A stretch of DNA of 60,200 bases. Origin: Thiovulum sp. ES (GTDB lineage Bacteria > Campylobacterota > Campylobacteria > Campylobacterales > Thiovulaceae). Made by a program: the position numbers and the translations under genes. Location of the stretch: positions 1 through 60,200 of the forward strand of contig AKKQ01000006.1 in the NCBI GenBank assembly GCA_000276965.1. Reading direction: 5' to 3'. The first letter of the stretch is position 1; every line of letters starts with the position of its first letter. Below, piece by piece: positions 1 through 7,626 of the stretch. The notes beneath the pieces were generated by a model. The model did not search any database and had not been told where the DNA came from. It saw nothing but the letters and a program-made list of their open reading frames with translations.

Positions 1-276
1 AAAAGACTTTTATTGCTTCATAAAAAACTAAAAAGCATGGGGTAAGCACCCATAGCTATTAAATCTAGCATAAGAATTTGGTTTTACTGAAATCAGCTAT
101 AAGCCCCCTTGTCATTGTCGGACTCGATCCGACAATCTTCTCAAAATGGTGAAGATTCCCGTGTCAAGCACGGGAATGACAAACAGAGTTTATGCCTTAA
201 TAATTCGGGCTTCATGCTTAAGTTAGTGGGGTAATTTAAAAATGTTAAAATTTAAAATCTTTCAAAAGGATTTTTT
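1..276. other. Intergenic leader with palindromic repeat
   Basis: No gene is supported in this stretch. It contains a 74-bp palindromic repeat (listed separately) and, just before the first gene, an AAAAGGA ribosome binding site at about 264-270 serving the ATG at 277. The first 60 bases contain a CCCATAGCTATT word partly echoed near 3006-3020. I see no tRNA or protein-coding remnant. Confidence 0.5.
110..183. repeat. 74-bp double-palindrome repeat, copy A
   Basis: Two inverted repeats in a row: ATTGTCGGA/TCCGACAAT (114-136) and TTCCCGTG/CACGGGAA (156-176), joined by a short spacer. Almost the same 74 bases recur at 55351-55424, and truncated versions lie inside the restriction-modification gene at 16601-16720 and 17101-17210. 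This is a dispersed small palindromic element. Whether it is mobile is inference. Confidence 0.85.
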
Positions 277-687
277 ATGAAAAAGTTTTTTCTCATTTTT
301 TTAGTTAGTTCTTCGCTTTTTGGTGGGGAACGATTTCAAATCTCTGGTGATCTCATCAAAGATTTCCGAACCGATTTGATGTGGCAAAGAGAAAGCAGTT
401 CCAACACGATGAATTGGAAAAGTGCCATTCAATATTGCGAAAATTTGTCTCTTGGCGGATACAGGGATTGGAGACTTCCACACATTGACGAATTGAAATC
501 AATTGTCAATTACAATGCATATAAACCAGCAACTTTTAACAGATTTAAACTAAAAACAACAGACTGGCATTGGGCTATAACAAAATATAATAATTCCAGT
601 TCTTGGATTGTCAATTTCAACGGTGGAGACGACGGTTGGGACCGTCAGGCAGACGATAGCTTTGCTGTTTGTGTCCGTGATTTATAA
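277..687 (+). CDS. Secreted DUF1566 (Lcl C-terminal, C-type-lectin-like) protein, probable diversified target
   Basis: A 136-residue protein with a signal peptide (residues about 1-17) followed by a single DUF1566 domain. Typical blocks are DLMWQ, the MNWKSA / YCENL / WRLP stretch, the DWHW motif and a terminal FAVCVRD. The same domain forms the C-terminus of the caspase gene at 1244-2926. The last 20 codons before FAVCVRD (601-660) differ from that paralogue almost only at first and second codon positions, while the following 22 nt (659-680) are identical. Domains of this fold are known variable proteins of diversity-generating retroelements, so this gene is probably such a target. No reverse transcriptase or template repeat is in the window. 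The ligand is unknown. The ATG is set by AAAAGGA upstream. Confidence 0.8.
   Translation: MKKFFLIFLVSSSLFGGERFQISGDLIKDFRTDLMWQRESSSNTMNWKSAIQYCENLSLGGYRDWRLPHIDELKSIVNYNAYKPATFNRFKLKTTDWHWAITKYNNSSSWIVNFNGGDDGWDRQADDSFAVCVRDL
601..680 (+). other. Candidate DGR variable region (VR1)
   Basis: In-frame comparison with 1254-1335 (reverse strand) shows tct tgg and gtc unchanged and ttt gct gtt tgt gtc cgt unchanged. In between, codon pairs such as ggt/aat, gac/aac, ggt/tat, cgt/ttt, gac/tac and gat/aat keep the third base and change the first two. I count 16 mismatches in 60 nt, 14 of them at codon positions 1 or 2, and every one can be explained by an adenine in a common template. The identical 22-nt tail (659-680) would be the homing-initiation side. 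Confidence 0.7.
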
Positions 688-688
688 T

Positions 689-718
689 CCCCGTATCGAG
701 TACGGGGCAAGTTTTTTT
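689..718 (+). terminator. Intrinsic terminator after the first DUF1566 gene
   Basis: Inverted repeat CCCCGTA (689-695) and TACGGGG (701-707) with a 5-nt loop, followed by a run of seven T at 712-718, one base after the stop codon. The stem also resembles the CCCGTG/CACGGG arm of the dispersed palindrome family, so the terminator may derive from that repeat. Confidence 0.7.
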
Positions 719-783
719 ATTTTTAGAATTTGATCAAGAGGAGATGACGAACTACTGAAGCAAATTAAGTATAAAAACTGGAA

Positions 784-804
784 TCCCTGAACTTGTTTCA
801 GGGA
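784..804. repeat. Short palindrome, CCTGAAC..TTCAGG family
   Basis: TCCCTGAA/TTTCAGGGA palindrome. Close relatives lie at 1135-1155 and 31123-31141, and degenerate ones at 1171-1197 and 1219-1245. These recur only in intergenic sequence here, mostly around the two DUF1566 genes. Confidence 0.7.
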
Positions 805-824
805 CTACTAAAATTAAAGTTAAT

Positions 825-1109
825 TCAGAATAAATCGTTTAAGTTGATTTCATCAAAGTTTGGATTTTTCTCTTTTATTAAATTGAATTTCCAATCTCTG
901 TGCCAATTTTTCAACTGTTTTTCTCTTTTGAAAGCATCATCAATATTTTCAAAATACTCAAAGTAAATTAATTTATCCAAATGATTTTTTGCCGTAAAAC
1001 TTGTTGGGTTTATTCTGTTTTTATGCTCTTCGATTCTTCTAAAAAGATTATTTGTTGCTCCAATATAAATCATACTGTTGTTTTGACCTGTTAAAATATA
1101 AACAAATCC
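825..1109 (-). pseudogene. GIY-YIG nuclease-like gene lacking a normal start
   Basis: From the first ATG (1073) this reads as an 82-residue protein of the small single-domain GIY-YIG family: YIGATNN, then RRIEEHK, YFEYFENIDDAFKREKQLK and a WK segment. Family members normally begin with a strand such as G-Y-VYIL a dozen residues earlier. Reading upstream in the same frame gives exactly that (GFVYILTGQNNS, codons 1074-1109), but the frame is then closed within three codons by a TGA and has no ATG, GTG or TTG. The upstream sequence is a palindromic repeat (1135-1155). The natural start therefore seems to have been lost by repeat-associated rearrangement. Either the gene is dead or a truncated product lacking the first GIY strand is made from ATG 1073. 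Confidence 0.6.
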
Positions 1110-1134
1110 CTCTCTCGTTCACTCTCCCTAGTTT

Positions 1135-1245
1135 ACCCTGAAACAAGTTCAGGGATACTGTTTTTTCAGTATATCCTGAATTAATTTCAGTATCAGGGCT
1201 TCCGTTTTCTTCATTTTTGATACATGCTGAACTTGTTTCAGTATC
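1135..1245. repeat. Cluster of three CCTGAA..TTCAGG palindromes
   Basis: Three related inverted repeats occur within about 110 bp: CCCTGAAACAAGTTCAGGG at 1136-1154, a degenerate one around 1171-1197, and GATAC..CTGAA..TTCAG..GTATC at 1219-1245. The last runs into the stop codon of the caspase gene. They could act as transcription terminators, but none has a clear T-run. Confidence 0.6.
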
Positions 1246-2926
1246 ATTTCAAGTCACGGACACAAACAGCAAAGCGATTGTATGTCTGAAATTCCAAATA
1301 GTCGTTCCCATTGTTGAAATAGACACTCCAAGAGTTGGAACTATTACTTTTTATTATGGTTTGTGACCAATGCCAATCGCTTTTCAAGTTGAAAAAGTTT
1401 GAGTCAATTGCAGGATCTCTTTTTGAACGATCCGCAAGATAATAAAGCTCTTCAATTGTTGGAAGTCGAAAATCTGAATATCCATCAATTGATAAATTTT
1501 GACAATATCTTTTGGCACTCTTCCAATTCATTTGATTTGAAGAACTCTTTTTTGTCCAAACAAGATTTGTGTAGTTGTCTTTGACAAGATTTCTTGAAAA
1601 TTTTGAATAGCTTCTTTTTCCTTTGAAAATCCGTTTGTCCCACTCACCTTTTTTTGCTTTTGAACTTTGAGAAACATAACCAGAAGAAGTGCCTCCAATT
1701 TTGTCAAGTGAAACATCAAAAGAGCTATCACTTTGTAAATCAACTGTAACCAATTTTGTGTAGTAGCCAGACCGTTTCACCTTGATTTTGTATTTTCCTC
1801 TTTCAAGCAAAATTCCATCTCGATATTTTGGTTTGATTTTCATAATATAAACTTGGCTATCTCTTGGATAGGGATTTATTGTTAAAGCTACTTTTGATTT
1901 TACAAGTTTTGCTATGAATTTTGTATCTTTGGAAATTGTGATATTTTTTGAAACTGTTTCGTATCCAGATTTTGAGACTTCCACCCGATAATTTCCACTT
2001 TCTAAAAGATCACCATTTTGGAAACGATTTCCATCAACTCGAATTTGGAAACCTGAAACATTGCTAGAAACTGTCAAGAAAAATTCATCTCGTTCCTCAT
2101 TTGAAGCTGTAAAAGTTGTTTTTCCTGAAACTCCACCAGCAGAAATAAGCTCCTCTTCACTCGGCAACTTGAAATAGAAATCACCCCGAATTAAATTGTG
2201 TGTTACGGGTGTCTGCTTTCCATCTGTTTTTTGATAAACATCTTTCCGAACTGCTTTGAAAAATCGTTCGATTGTTTGTGGAGTCTCAATATTTTTGACA
2301 AAAGCATCAGCAAATGGTGAAAGTTTTCCATCTCCATCGTGTGCAACTTTTCCACTCTCGGCAGAATAGGCTATGAAAGTTCCAGAAGCTGAAAAAGAGG
2401 CTAATCCACCTCTCTTTTTGTTTCGAGTTGATCTGTATGGATTTTCCCGACAAGCATCAATCACGGCAATATTTAGCCGTTTTCCTGTCTCATTCATCGA
2501 TTCGATAATTGGGTTGAGTGGAGTTGAACGATACGGAACATATTTTTCATCAGAAACTGAAATATCATTTGGAATTAGATAGTTGATTCCATTCACTTCA
2601 ATTCCGTGTCCTGCAAAATAGAAGAGTCCGACACCCTCTTTTTGAGAACGAAGAAGTGAATAGAATTTTCCTAGTTTCTCTTGCAATTCCAAATCTGAAA
2701 TATTGTGTGCCTCGATAACTGTGAAGTCTAAAGCTCGTAGTTTTTTTGCAACTTTTTTGACATCATTTATCGGATTTTTGAGCTTGTCAAAATAGTTGCT
2801 TTTGGAATAGGAACTGTTTCCAACAACGAGTGCCACTTTTGGCTCAGCTTTCATTTTCAACCTCATCGCACGGTCAAGTGAAAAAAGTGATGAAAAAACT
2901 AAAATAGTTAAGAGAAAAATTCTCAT
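1244..2926 (-). CDS. Secreted caspase (peptidase C14) - PEGA - DUF1566 fusion, probable diversified target
   Basis: A 560-residue protein. It has a signal peptide (about 1-16), then a caspase-like domain (about 30-255) with the YFAGHG histidine (His107) and the VIDACRE cysteine (Cys159), so the catalytic dyad is intact. Two PEGA-type beta repeats follow (about 282-335 and 347-410), then a C-terminal DUF1566 domain (about 425-560) paralogous to the protein at 277-687. The end of the gene (1254-1335) shows the adenine-limited divergence expected of a retroelement-diversified variable region. The divergent neighbour at 3137 encodes a DUF4384 protein, a domain often found with caspases. I infer an exported, ligand-triggered protease whose sensor is hypervariable. 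Substrate and location (periplasm or surface) are unknown. Confidence 0.85.
   Translation of the reverse strand: MRIFLLTILVFSSLFSLDRAMRLKMKAEPKVALVVGNSSYSKSNYFDKLKNPINDVKKVAKKLRALDFTVIEAHNISDLELQEKLGKFYSLLRSQKEGVGLFYFAGHGIEVNGINYLIPNDISVSDEKYVPYRSTPLNPIIESMNETGKRLNIAVIDACRENPYRSTRNKKRGGLASFSASGTFIAYSAESGKVAHDGDGKLSPFADAFVKNIETPQTIERFFKAVRKDVYQKTDGKQTPVTHNLIRGDFYFKLPSEEELISAGGVSGKTTFTASNEERDEFFLTVSSNVSGFQIRVDGNRFQNGDLLESGNYRVEVSKSGYETVSKNITISKDTKFIAKLVKSKVALTINPYPRDSQVYIMKIKPKYRDGILLERGKYKIKVKRSGYYTKLVTVDLQSDSSFDVSLDKIGGTSSGYVSQSSKAKKGEWDKRIFKGKRSYSKFSRNLVKDNYTNLVWTKKSSSNQMNWKSAKRYCQNLSIDGYSDFRLPTIEELYYLADRSKRDPAIDSNFFNLKSDWHWSQTIIKSNSSNSWSVYFNNGNDYLEFQTYNRFAVCVRDLK
1254..1335 (-). other. Candidate DGR variable region (VR2)
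   Basis: Counterpart of 601-680. The constant 22-nt block lies at 1254-1275 and the variable codons at 1276-1335. The variable side contains several NNY codons (AAT, TAC, TAT, AAC, TTT) that keep the third base of the paralogue. The divergence stops sharply at the constant block. Confidence 0.7.
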
Positions 2927-3136
2927 AAAACCTCCTTAAATTTGTTAAAATTATAGAATATCCAAAGTTTTTAAAGTAATACCTTTATCCTAAAAGCCTT
3001 ATATCCCCATAGCTAATAGGGGCTTTACGGCTTGTTTTGTAAAATTCATTATTCGACTTAAAACTTATTGTATGCAAAAAAATCCTTTTGGTAATATTTC
3101 AAGTATTACATCGAAAAATCAAATAAAAGGTTTAAA
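2927..3136. promoter_or_regulatory. Divergent intergenic region between caspase and DUF4384 genes
   Basis: A 210-bp gap between two divergently transcribed genes, so promoters for both must lie here. It contains a nested inverted repeat (AAGCC..CCCC..GGGG..GGCTT, about 2996-3034), which could be a bidirectional terminator-like or operator structure. I do not see unambiguous -35/-10 pairs. Confidence 0.4.
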
Positions 3137-4159
3137 ATGAAAATGCTATTTTTTGGAATCCTGTTTTTAAGTTCAATTTTTGCAAACTCATATTCTGCAA
3201 TCGGCTACGGCGAAAATTTAAATGAAGCAAAAAATGATGCTCTCTCAAATTTAAGCATGAATATTCATTCGGAAGTCGATACCACTTTCAAAAAAGTTAC
3301 CGTTGTTCTTGGTGATGATTTTGAAAAAGAGAGTGGGCAAAATATAAAAATATCTTCAAATTTACCAATTTTAAATCCGAGTTTTTCTGAACCAAAATTT
3401 AAAGATGGTGCTTGGAAAATTACGGCAAAACTCCATAAAAAAACCTCATCAAAAAAATATATTTCTGAATTGAAAAATATTCAAATTGAAATTGAAAAAG
3501 GTTTGCAACTTTCCAAAAAACGAAAAGGAGAGAAAAAAGAGCAAATTCTTTTAGAGACTTTAGAGCATTTTAATAAGTTTCAGAAATATTCACTTGTTGC
3601 CCGTCAATTGGGAATTCCAAATATTCCAATTCTCCGTATTACAAAAGTTGAGATTGAAGAGAAAATGGCTGACACAATTAATGAAACTGGAAAATTTATC
3701 ACAACAAATTTGAAAATCGATCTCAAAACAGAACCAAACAAACACGATTTTATTGTTGGTGAAGAGCTAAAACTATATATAAAATTCTCCAAAAGTTCAT
3801 ATTTTTATATTGTAAATCATTCTCTCCCAAAAAATAAAAAATCTATCTCCTATTTGATGGAGCTAAATCCTTTTGAAGATGGTCGAAAACAGTTTGTTCA
3901 AAAAGTTGAGAACGATGAGGTCGGAAAATGGATCTCTTTAGGAGAATTTGAAATTTCTGATCCAATTGGAAAAGAGTATCTTGAGATTTTTGGAAGTCCA
4001 AGAGAATTTACAAAACGAGATTTCCCACCTTACAAATATAATTCAGATGAAAATTTGTATCTTTTGACAGGAAAAGGAATTATCACTAATTTTAAGAAAA
4101 CTCGGAAAATGAGAAAAAAATTTCCCCGAGCAACTTTCTATTTTAAATCAGAAAATTAA
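3137..4159 (+). CDS. Exported LPP20-like / DUF4384 protein
   Basis: A 340-residue protein with a signal peptide (about 1-16). The N-terminal third (SAIGYGENLNEAKNDALSNL) resembles the LPP20/FlgT-type fold, where alanine-rich helices follow a short strand. The C-terminal part (about 200-335, with LKIDLKT, GEELKLYIK and SYFYIVN) matches DUF4384. DUF4384 proteins are commonly encoded beside caspase-like peptidases, and here the caspase gene is divergent and adjacent. I infer a functional pairing, perhaps substrate or regulator. AAAGGT upstream of the ATG is the likely ribosome binding site. It contains a sense GATGAGGTC word at 3914. Confidence 0.65.
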   Translation: MKMLFFGILFLSSIFANSYSAIGYGENLNEAKNDALSNLSMNIHSEVDTTFKKVTVVLGDDFEKESGQNIKISSNLPILNPSFSEPKFKDGAWKITAKLHKKTSSKKYISELKNIQIEIEKGLQLSKKRKGEKKEQILLETLEHFNKFQKYSLVARQLGIPNIPILRITKVEIEEKMADTINETGKFITTNLKIDLKTEPNKHDFIVGEELKLYIKFSKSSYFYIVNHSLPKNKKSISYLMELNPFEDGRKQFVQKVENDEVGKWISLGEFEISDPIGKEYLEIFGSPREFTKRDFPPYKYNSDENLYLLTGKGIITNFKKTRKMRKKFPRATFYFKSEN

Positions 4160-4258
4160 AAATAATTCTAAAACAATCTCAGAACTTCTCCGAGAAAAAT
4201 CAAAATCTAAAACCTGTTTTTTTACTCTCTTTTTCTGATAAAATTTGCTTAAAAAAAA

Positions 4259-5206
4259 TTGAGAACAGAGTTGAGTTTTGAGTATGCAAATAAGCTTGGA
4301 AAAGAAGGAATTCCATTTATAATTATCGTGTCCTACGACAAGAGTGAAGTTTTTGTTTCACCACTTTCTGAATTAAAAAATCACGATATTGAGTTTTTTA
4401 TTTCTCAAAATAATCTTAAACAGAGAGAAATTGAACATAAAATTTTCTCACCAGATTTCTCAGAATACAAAGAAAGATTTGAAAAAATTATCACTGGAAT
4501 CAAACGGGGACACACATATGTTTCAAATTTGACAGAAGAGAGTCGAGTAGAAATTGATAGTAATTTGAGAGAGATTTTTGAGTTCTCAAAGGCAAAATAT
4601 AGAATTCGTTTTGGTGATAAATTTGTATCTTATTCGCCAGAGACATTTATAAAAATAAAAAGTGGAAAAATAGAGACTTATCCCATGAAAGGGACACTTG
4701 ACGGTTCGATAGAAAATGGTGAAGAGATTCTGCTGAAAAATGAGAAAGAGTTTGCCGAACATGTGATGATTGTTGATTTACTGAGAAATGATTTAAATAT
4801 GGTCTCAAAAAATGTCAGAGTTGAAAAATTTCGTGAAATTGAAAAAATCGTTTCAGGAAATAAGTCGCTCTATCAAATGAGTTCAAAAATAATTGGTGAA
4901 TTGGAAATCGGTTGGGAAAGCAGAATTGGAACAATTTTAGAAAAAATCCTACCAGCAGGAAGTATAACTGGAACACCGAAAGTCAAAACACTAGAAATTA
5001 TCGATGAGGTCGAAAACCATAAACGAAATTTTTTCACTGGAGTTTTTGGAGTTTTTGATGGAAAAGAGTTTGACAGCGGTGTTATGATTCGTTATCTTGA
5101 AAAACGAAACGGAGAATTTTTCTATAAAAGCGGTGGCGGAATCACACTCGATAGCAAAGCAGAAGATGAGTTTGATGAAGTTCTAAAAAAAATATATCTC
5201 TGGTAA
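4259..5206 (+). CDS. pabB: Aminodeoxychorismate synthase component I (chorismate-binding)
   Basis: A 315-residue chorismate-utilising enzyme of the short PabB type. Landmarks are HTYVSNLT (about residue 84), YPMKGT, the MIVDLLRNDL stretch, AGSITGTPK and the terminal GGGIT. It would amidate chorismate to 4-amino-4-deoxychorismate together with a PabA glutaminase, on the way to p-aminobenzoate and folate. It lacks the N-terminal regulatory region of TrpE, which favours PabB over anthranilate synthase. The start is probably the TTG at 4259, without a strong ribosome binding site. No PabA or PabC gene is adjacent. GATGAGGTC occurs at 5003. Confidence 0.85.
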   Translation: MRTELSFEYANKLGKEGIPFIIIVSYDKSEVFVSPLSELKNHDIEFFISQNNLKQREIEHKIFSPDFSEYKERFEKIITGIKRGHTYVSNLTEESRVEIDSNLREIFEFSKAKYRIRFGDKFVSYSPETFIKIKSGKIETYPMKGTLDGSIENGEEILLKNEKEFAEHVMIVDLLRNDLNMVSKNVRVEKFREIEKIVSGNKSLYQMSSKIIGELEIGWESRIGTILEKILPAGSITGTPKVKTLEIIDEVENHKRNFFTGVFGVFDGKEFDSGVMIRYLEKRNGEFFYKSGGGITLDSKAEDEFDEVLKKIYLW

Positions 5207-5294
5207 TTTTCTCCCTTTTTGTAAAAAATTTCCCTAAAATTTTCACTTTAAAAAATTTAACGATAAAATAATTATATTTTAATTGGAGAAGTTT

Positions 5295-6653
5295 ATGAGT
5301 GCAGAGGCAAAAGTAGGTTTTTTTGTCGTTGTTGGAGCTGTTATGCTATTTTTACTAACGACACAAGTGAATACTTTTAAAAACATGAATGAAGAGGGCT
5401 ACATTGTAGAGGCTTATTTAAAAGATTCGACGGGTTTAGGGAAAAACACAAAAGTTAAAATGAACGGTATCGACATCGGCTGGATTGAATCGCTTAAAAT
5501 GGAATCTGATTTTGTTTCAGTGAAGATGTTTATCAAGAGTGTTTATAAAATTCCAGATGATTCTGAAATTATTCTTGTTCAAGAAAACCTACTCGGTAGT
5601 AAGATTGTTTTGATTCAAAGAGGAGCTAGTCAAATGACTCTAAAAGAGGGTGGGATTATTAAAAAATTCCAAACTTACTCCTCTTTTGAAGAGACAAGTA
5701 ACTCTATTTACAAAACATCTGAGGAGTTTAGAACACTTGCAAAAGAGTTAAGAGATACGGTAAATCAAGAGAGTCGAAAAGATTTTTCTGATGCGATTAG
5801 CAATTTAAATCTACTTCTTCTTGAGATTCGTGAAATTGTTGCTGAAAACAGAAATGGAATAAGAAATAGTGTTGAAAACATAGAGATTACAACCGCAAGA
5901 CTTCCTGAAGTAGTTGATGCACTTGAAAAGACTCTACAAAAATATGAGAAAGTTGGTCAAACTCTTGATGTAGAAATTGCTGATATTTCAACACAGGCAC
6001 AGAGTCTAATTCGGGAATTAAATTCAACAGTTGCGGAAAATCGAGAACCGATTAAAAATACACTGACATCAGTTGATGGATTTTTCTCAAAAGGTCAAGA
6101 GTCGATAGACAAAATTGACAAAATTATAGAATCTATTTCAGAAGCGGAACTACAATTTGCGATGAGGTCAGAATTCAACAGTTATGATAGCTCTTACTCT
6201 AGCTATGTAGATATTGCATATTTGCCAAATCCAGAAACTTATTATCTTTTTGGACTTACAGCAACAAAAGATCGTTCAGTTGAAGACAGCGGAAATATTC
6301 ATGAAAGTAGCAAAACTCTATTTTCTGTAATGTATGGAAAAAGATATTCTGATTGGCTTTTCCGAGCTGGACTTATTGAGAGTCAAGGTGGAATTGGTAT
6401 TGATAAATTTTTAATGAATGACAATTTAAAAATCTCCGCAGAGCTTTTTGACTTTAATGCCGTTAATAACCTAGCAAATGAGAGAGCAAATTTACGAACA
6501 ACAATGCGATACAGAATTTATGATCACCTCGACCTTTTTGTTGGTGGAACAAATCTCTTAAATGAACAGAGAGGCTTGACTTTTGGACTCGGATTCTACT
6601 TTATAGACAACGATTTAAAATCAATGGTTGGATTAGCAGGAACAAGATTTTAG
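5295..6653 (+). CDS. MCE/MlaD-family lipid-transport protein
   Basis: Inner-membrane-anchored protein with one N-terminal helix (about residues 5-25) and an MCE domain (about 35-125, with GLGKNTKVKMNGIDIGWI and ENLLGSKIVLI). A long helical or coiled region follows (about 140-290) and then a C-terminal segment with beta-rich, barrel-like repeats (YLFGLTA, DWLFRAGLIES, LFVGGTNLL). MCE proteins carry phospholipids between membranes. The start is placed at ATG 5295 because GGAGAAG (5285-5291) is its ribosome binding site; an upstream in-frame TTG would put that site inside the gene. No MlaE or MlaF genes are adjacent. The stop codon directly abuts the next small gene. Confidence 0.8.
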   Translation: MSAEAKVGFFVVVGAVMLFLLTTQVNTFKNMNEEGYIVEAYLKDSTGLGKNTKVKMNGIDIGWIESLKMESDFVSVKMFIKSVYKIPDDSEIILVQENLLGSKIVLIQRGASQMTLKEGGIIKKFQTYSSFEETSNSIYKTSEEFRTLAKELRDTVNQESRKDFSDAISNLNLLLLEIREIVAENRNGIRNSVENIEITTARLPEVVDALEKTLQKYEKVGQTLDVEIADISTQAQSLIRELNSTVAENREPIKNTLTSVDGFFSKGQESIDKIDKIIESISEAELQFAMRSEFNSYDSSYSSYVDIAYLPNPETYYLFGLTATKDRSVEDSGNIHESSKTLFSVMYGKRYSDWLFRAGLIESQGGIGIDKFLMNDNLKISAELFDFNAVNNLANERANLRTTMRYRIYDHLDLFVGGTNLLNEQRGLTFGLGFYFIDNDLKSMVGLAGTRF

Positions 6654-6773
6654 ATGAATAAAATTGAAACTTCAAAAATTGAAAAAGCAATCTCAACTCA
6701 AACAAAATGGCTAATTAGTAGTGCGGGAGTTCTTATTTTGTCAATGAAACTTTTAGATATTTTTGTAAAGTAG
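6654..6773 (+). CDS. Small membrane protein (39 aa)
   Basis: ATG at 6654 follows the MCE gene's TAG without any gap and reads 39 codons to TAG 6771-6773. The product has a charged N-terminus (MNKIETSKIEKAIS) and one hydrophobic helix (about 19-37). The tight junction and frame support translation by coupling. No family was recognised. It could be an accessory subunit of the MCE protein or of the permease that follows; that is inference. Confidence 0.55.
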   Translation: MNKIETSKIEKAISTQTKWLISSAGVLILSMKLLDIFVK

Positions 6774-6777
6774 TTTT

Positions 6778-7578
6778 TTGGTAGAAATTTTTCAATACGA
6801 ATTTATGCAACGAGCATTTATCGTTGGCGGAATAATTGGATTTGTCGCACCGTTTCTCGGAATTTTCATAGTTTTAAACCGATACTCGATGTTGGCAGAT
6901 ACACTCGCACACATATCACTTCTTGGTGTCGCTTCTGGAATTGCAATTGGAGTTTCACCAACAGCAACAACACTTTTTGCTGTTTTATCGCTCTCAATTT
7001 TTATCGAGTATTTAAGAACTAGATACCAATTCTATTCAGATTCTCTGCTTTCACTTTTTCTGTCAGTTTCACTTTCACTCTCAATTGTGATTGTGAGCCT
7101 AAGCGACAATTTTAATGTTTCACTACTTTCGTATCTTTTTGGATCAATTCTAACATTGAAAGAGAGTGATATTTGGATAGTCGGAATAACAGGATTTGGG
7201 ATTATATCTTTTATGCTTTTCCGAGTTCACCACTTGCTATCTTTGACTTTTGATAGTGAAATTGCAAAAGTTAGCGGAGTGAAAGTAGCGATTTTAAATT
7301 TCTCTTTTCTTTCGCTTGTTGCAATTCTCATAGCATTCAGTATAAATATAATTGGTTCGCTTCTTATTGGAGCAATGATTGTTATTCCTGTTGTTTCTGC
7401 TCTGCAATATCGACAAGGTTTTTTTGCAACACTCTTAATTGCAATAATTTTTTCAATTTTTTCAGTTTTTCTTGGCTTGATAATCTCTTTTTTCTTCTCA
7501 ATTCCTAGCGGTGCAACAATTGTTTTAAACTCAGCAATAATTTTTCTTATTTCACTTTTGATAAATCGAAAAAGGTAA
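6778..7578 (+). CDS. ABC-3 family metal (Zn/Mn) transporter permease, ZnuB-like
   Basis: A 266-residue polytopic membrane protein with about 7-8 hydrophobic helices. The N-terminus IFQYEFMQRAFIVGGIIGF and the LGIFIVLNRYSMLADTLAHISLLGVA region are typical of ZnuB/MntB permeases, as is the SFSINIIGSLLIGAMIVIPVV-like late segment. It would form the membrane channel of a zinc or manganese importer, but neither the ATPase nor the binding protein is in the window. The likely start is TTG 6778, four bases after the previous stop, because family members begin with this same segment. Confidence 0.8.
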   Translation: MVEIFQYEFMQRAFIVGGIIGFVAPFLGIFIVLNRYSMLADTLAHISLLGVASGIAIGVSPTATTLFAVLSLSIFIEYLRTRYQFYSDSLLSLFLSVSLSLSIVIVSLSDNFNVSLLSYLFGSILTLKESDIWIVGITGFGIISFMLFRVHHLLSLTFDSEIAKVSGVKVAILNFSFLSLVAILIAFSINIIGSLLIGAMIVIPVVSALQYRQGFFATLLIAIIFSIFSVFLGLIISFFFSIPSGATIVLNSAIIFLISLLINRKR

Positions 7579-7626
7579 TTTTTTAATTCTCTCTCTTTTG
7601 CCGAATATGGTTAAAAAAGAGAAAAT

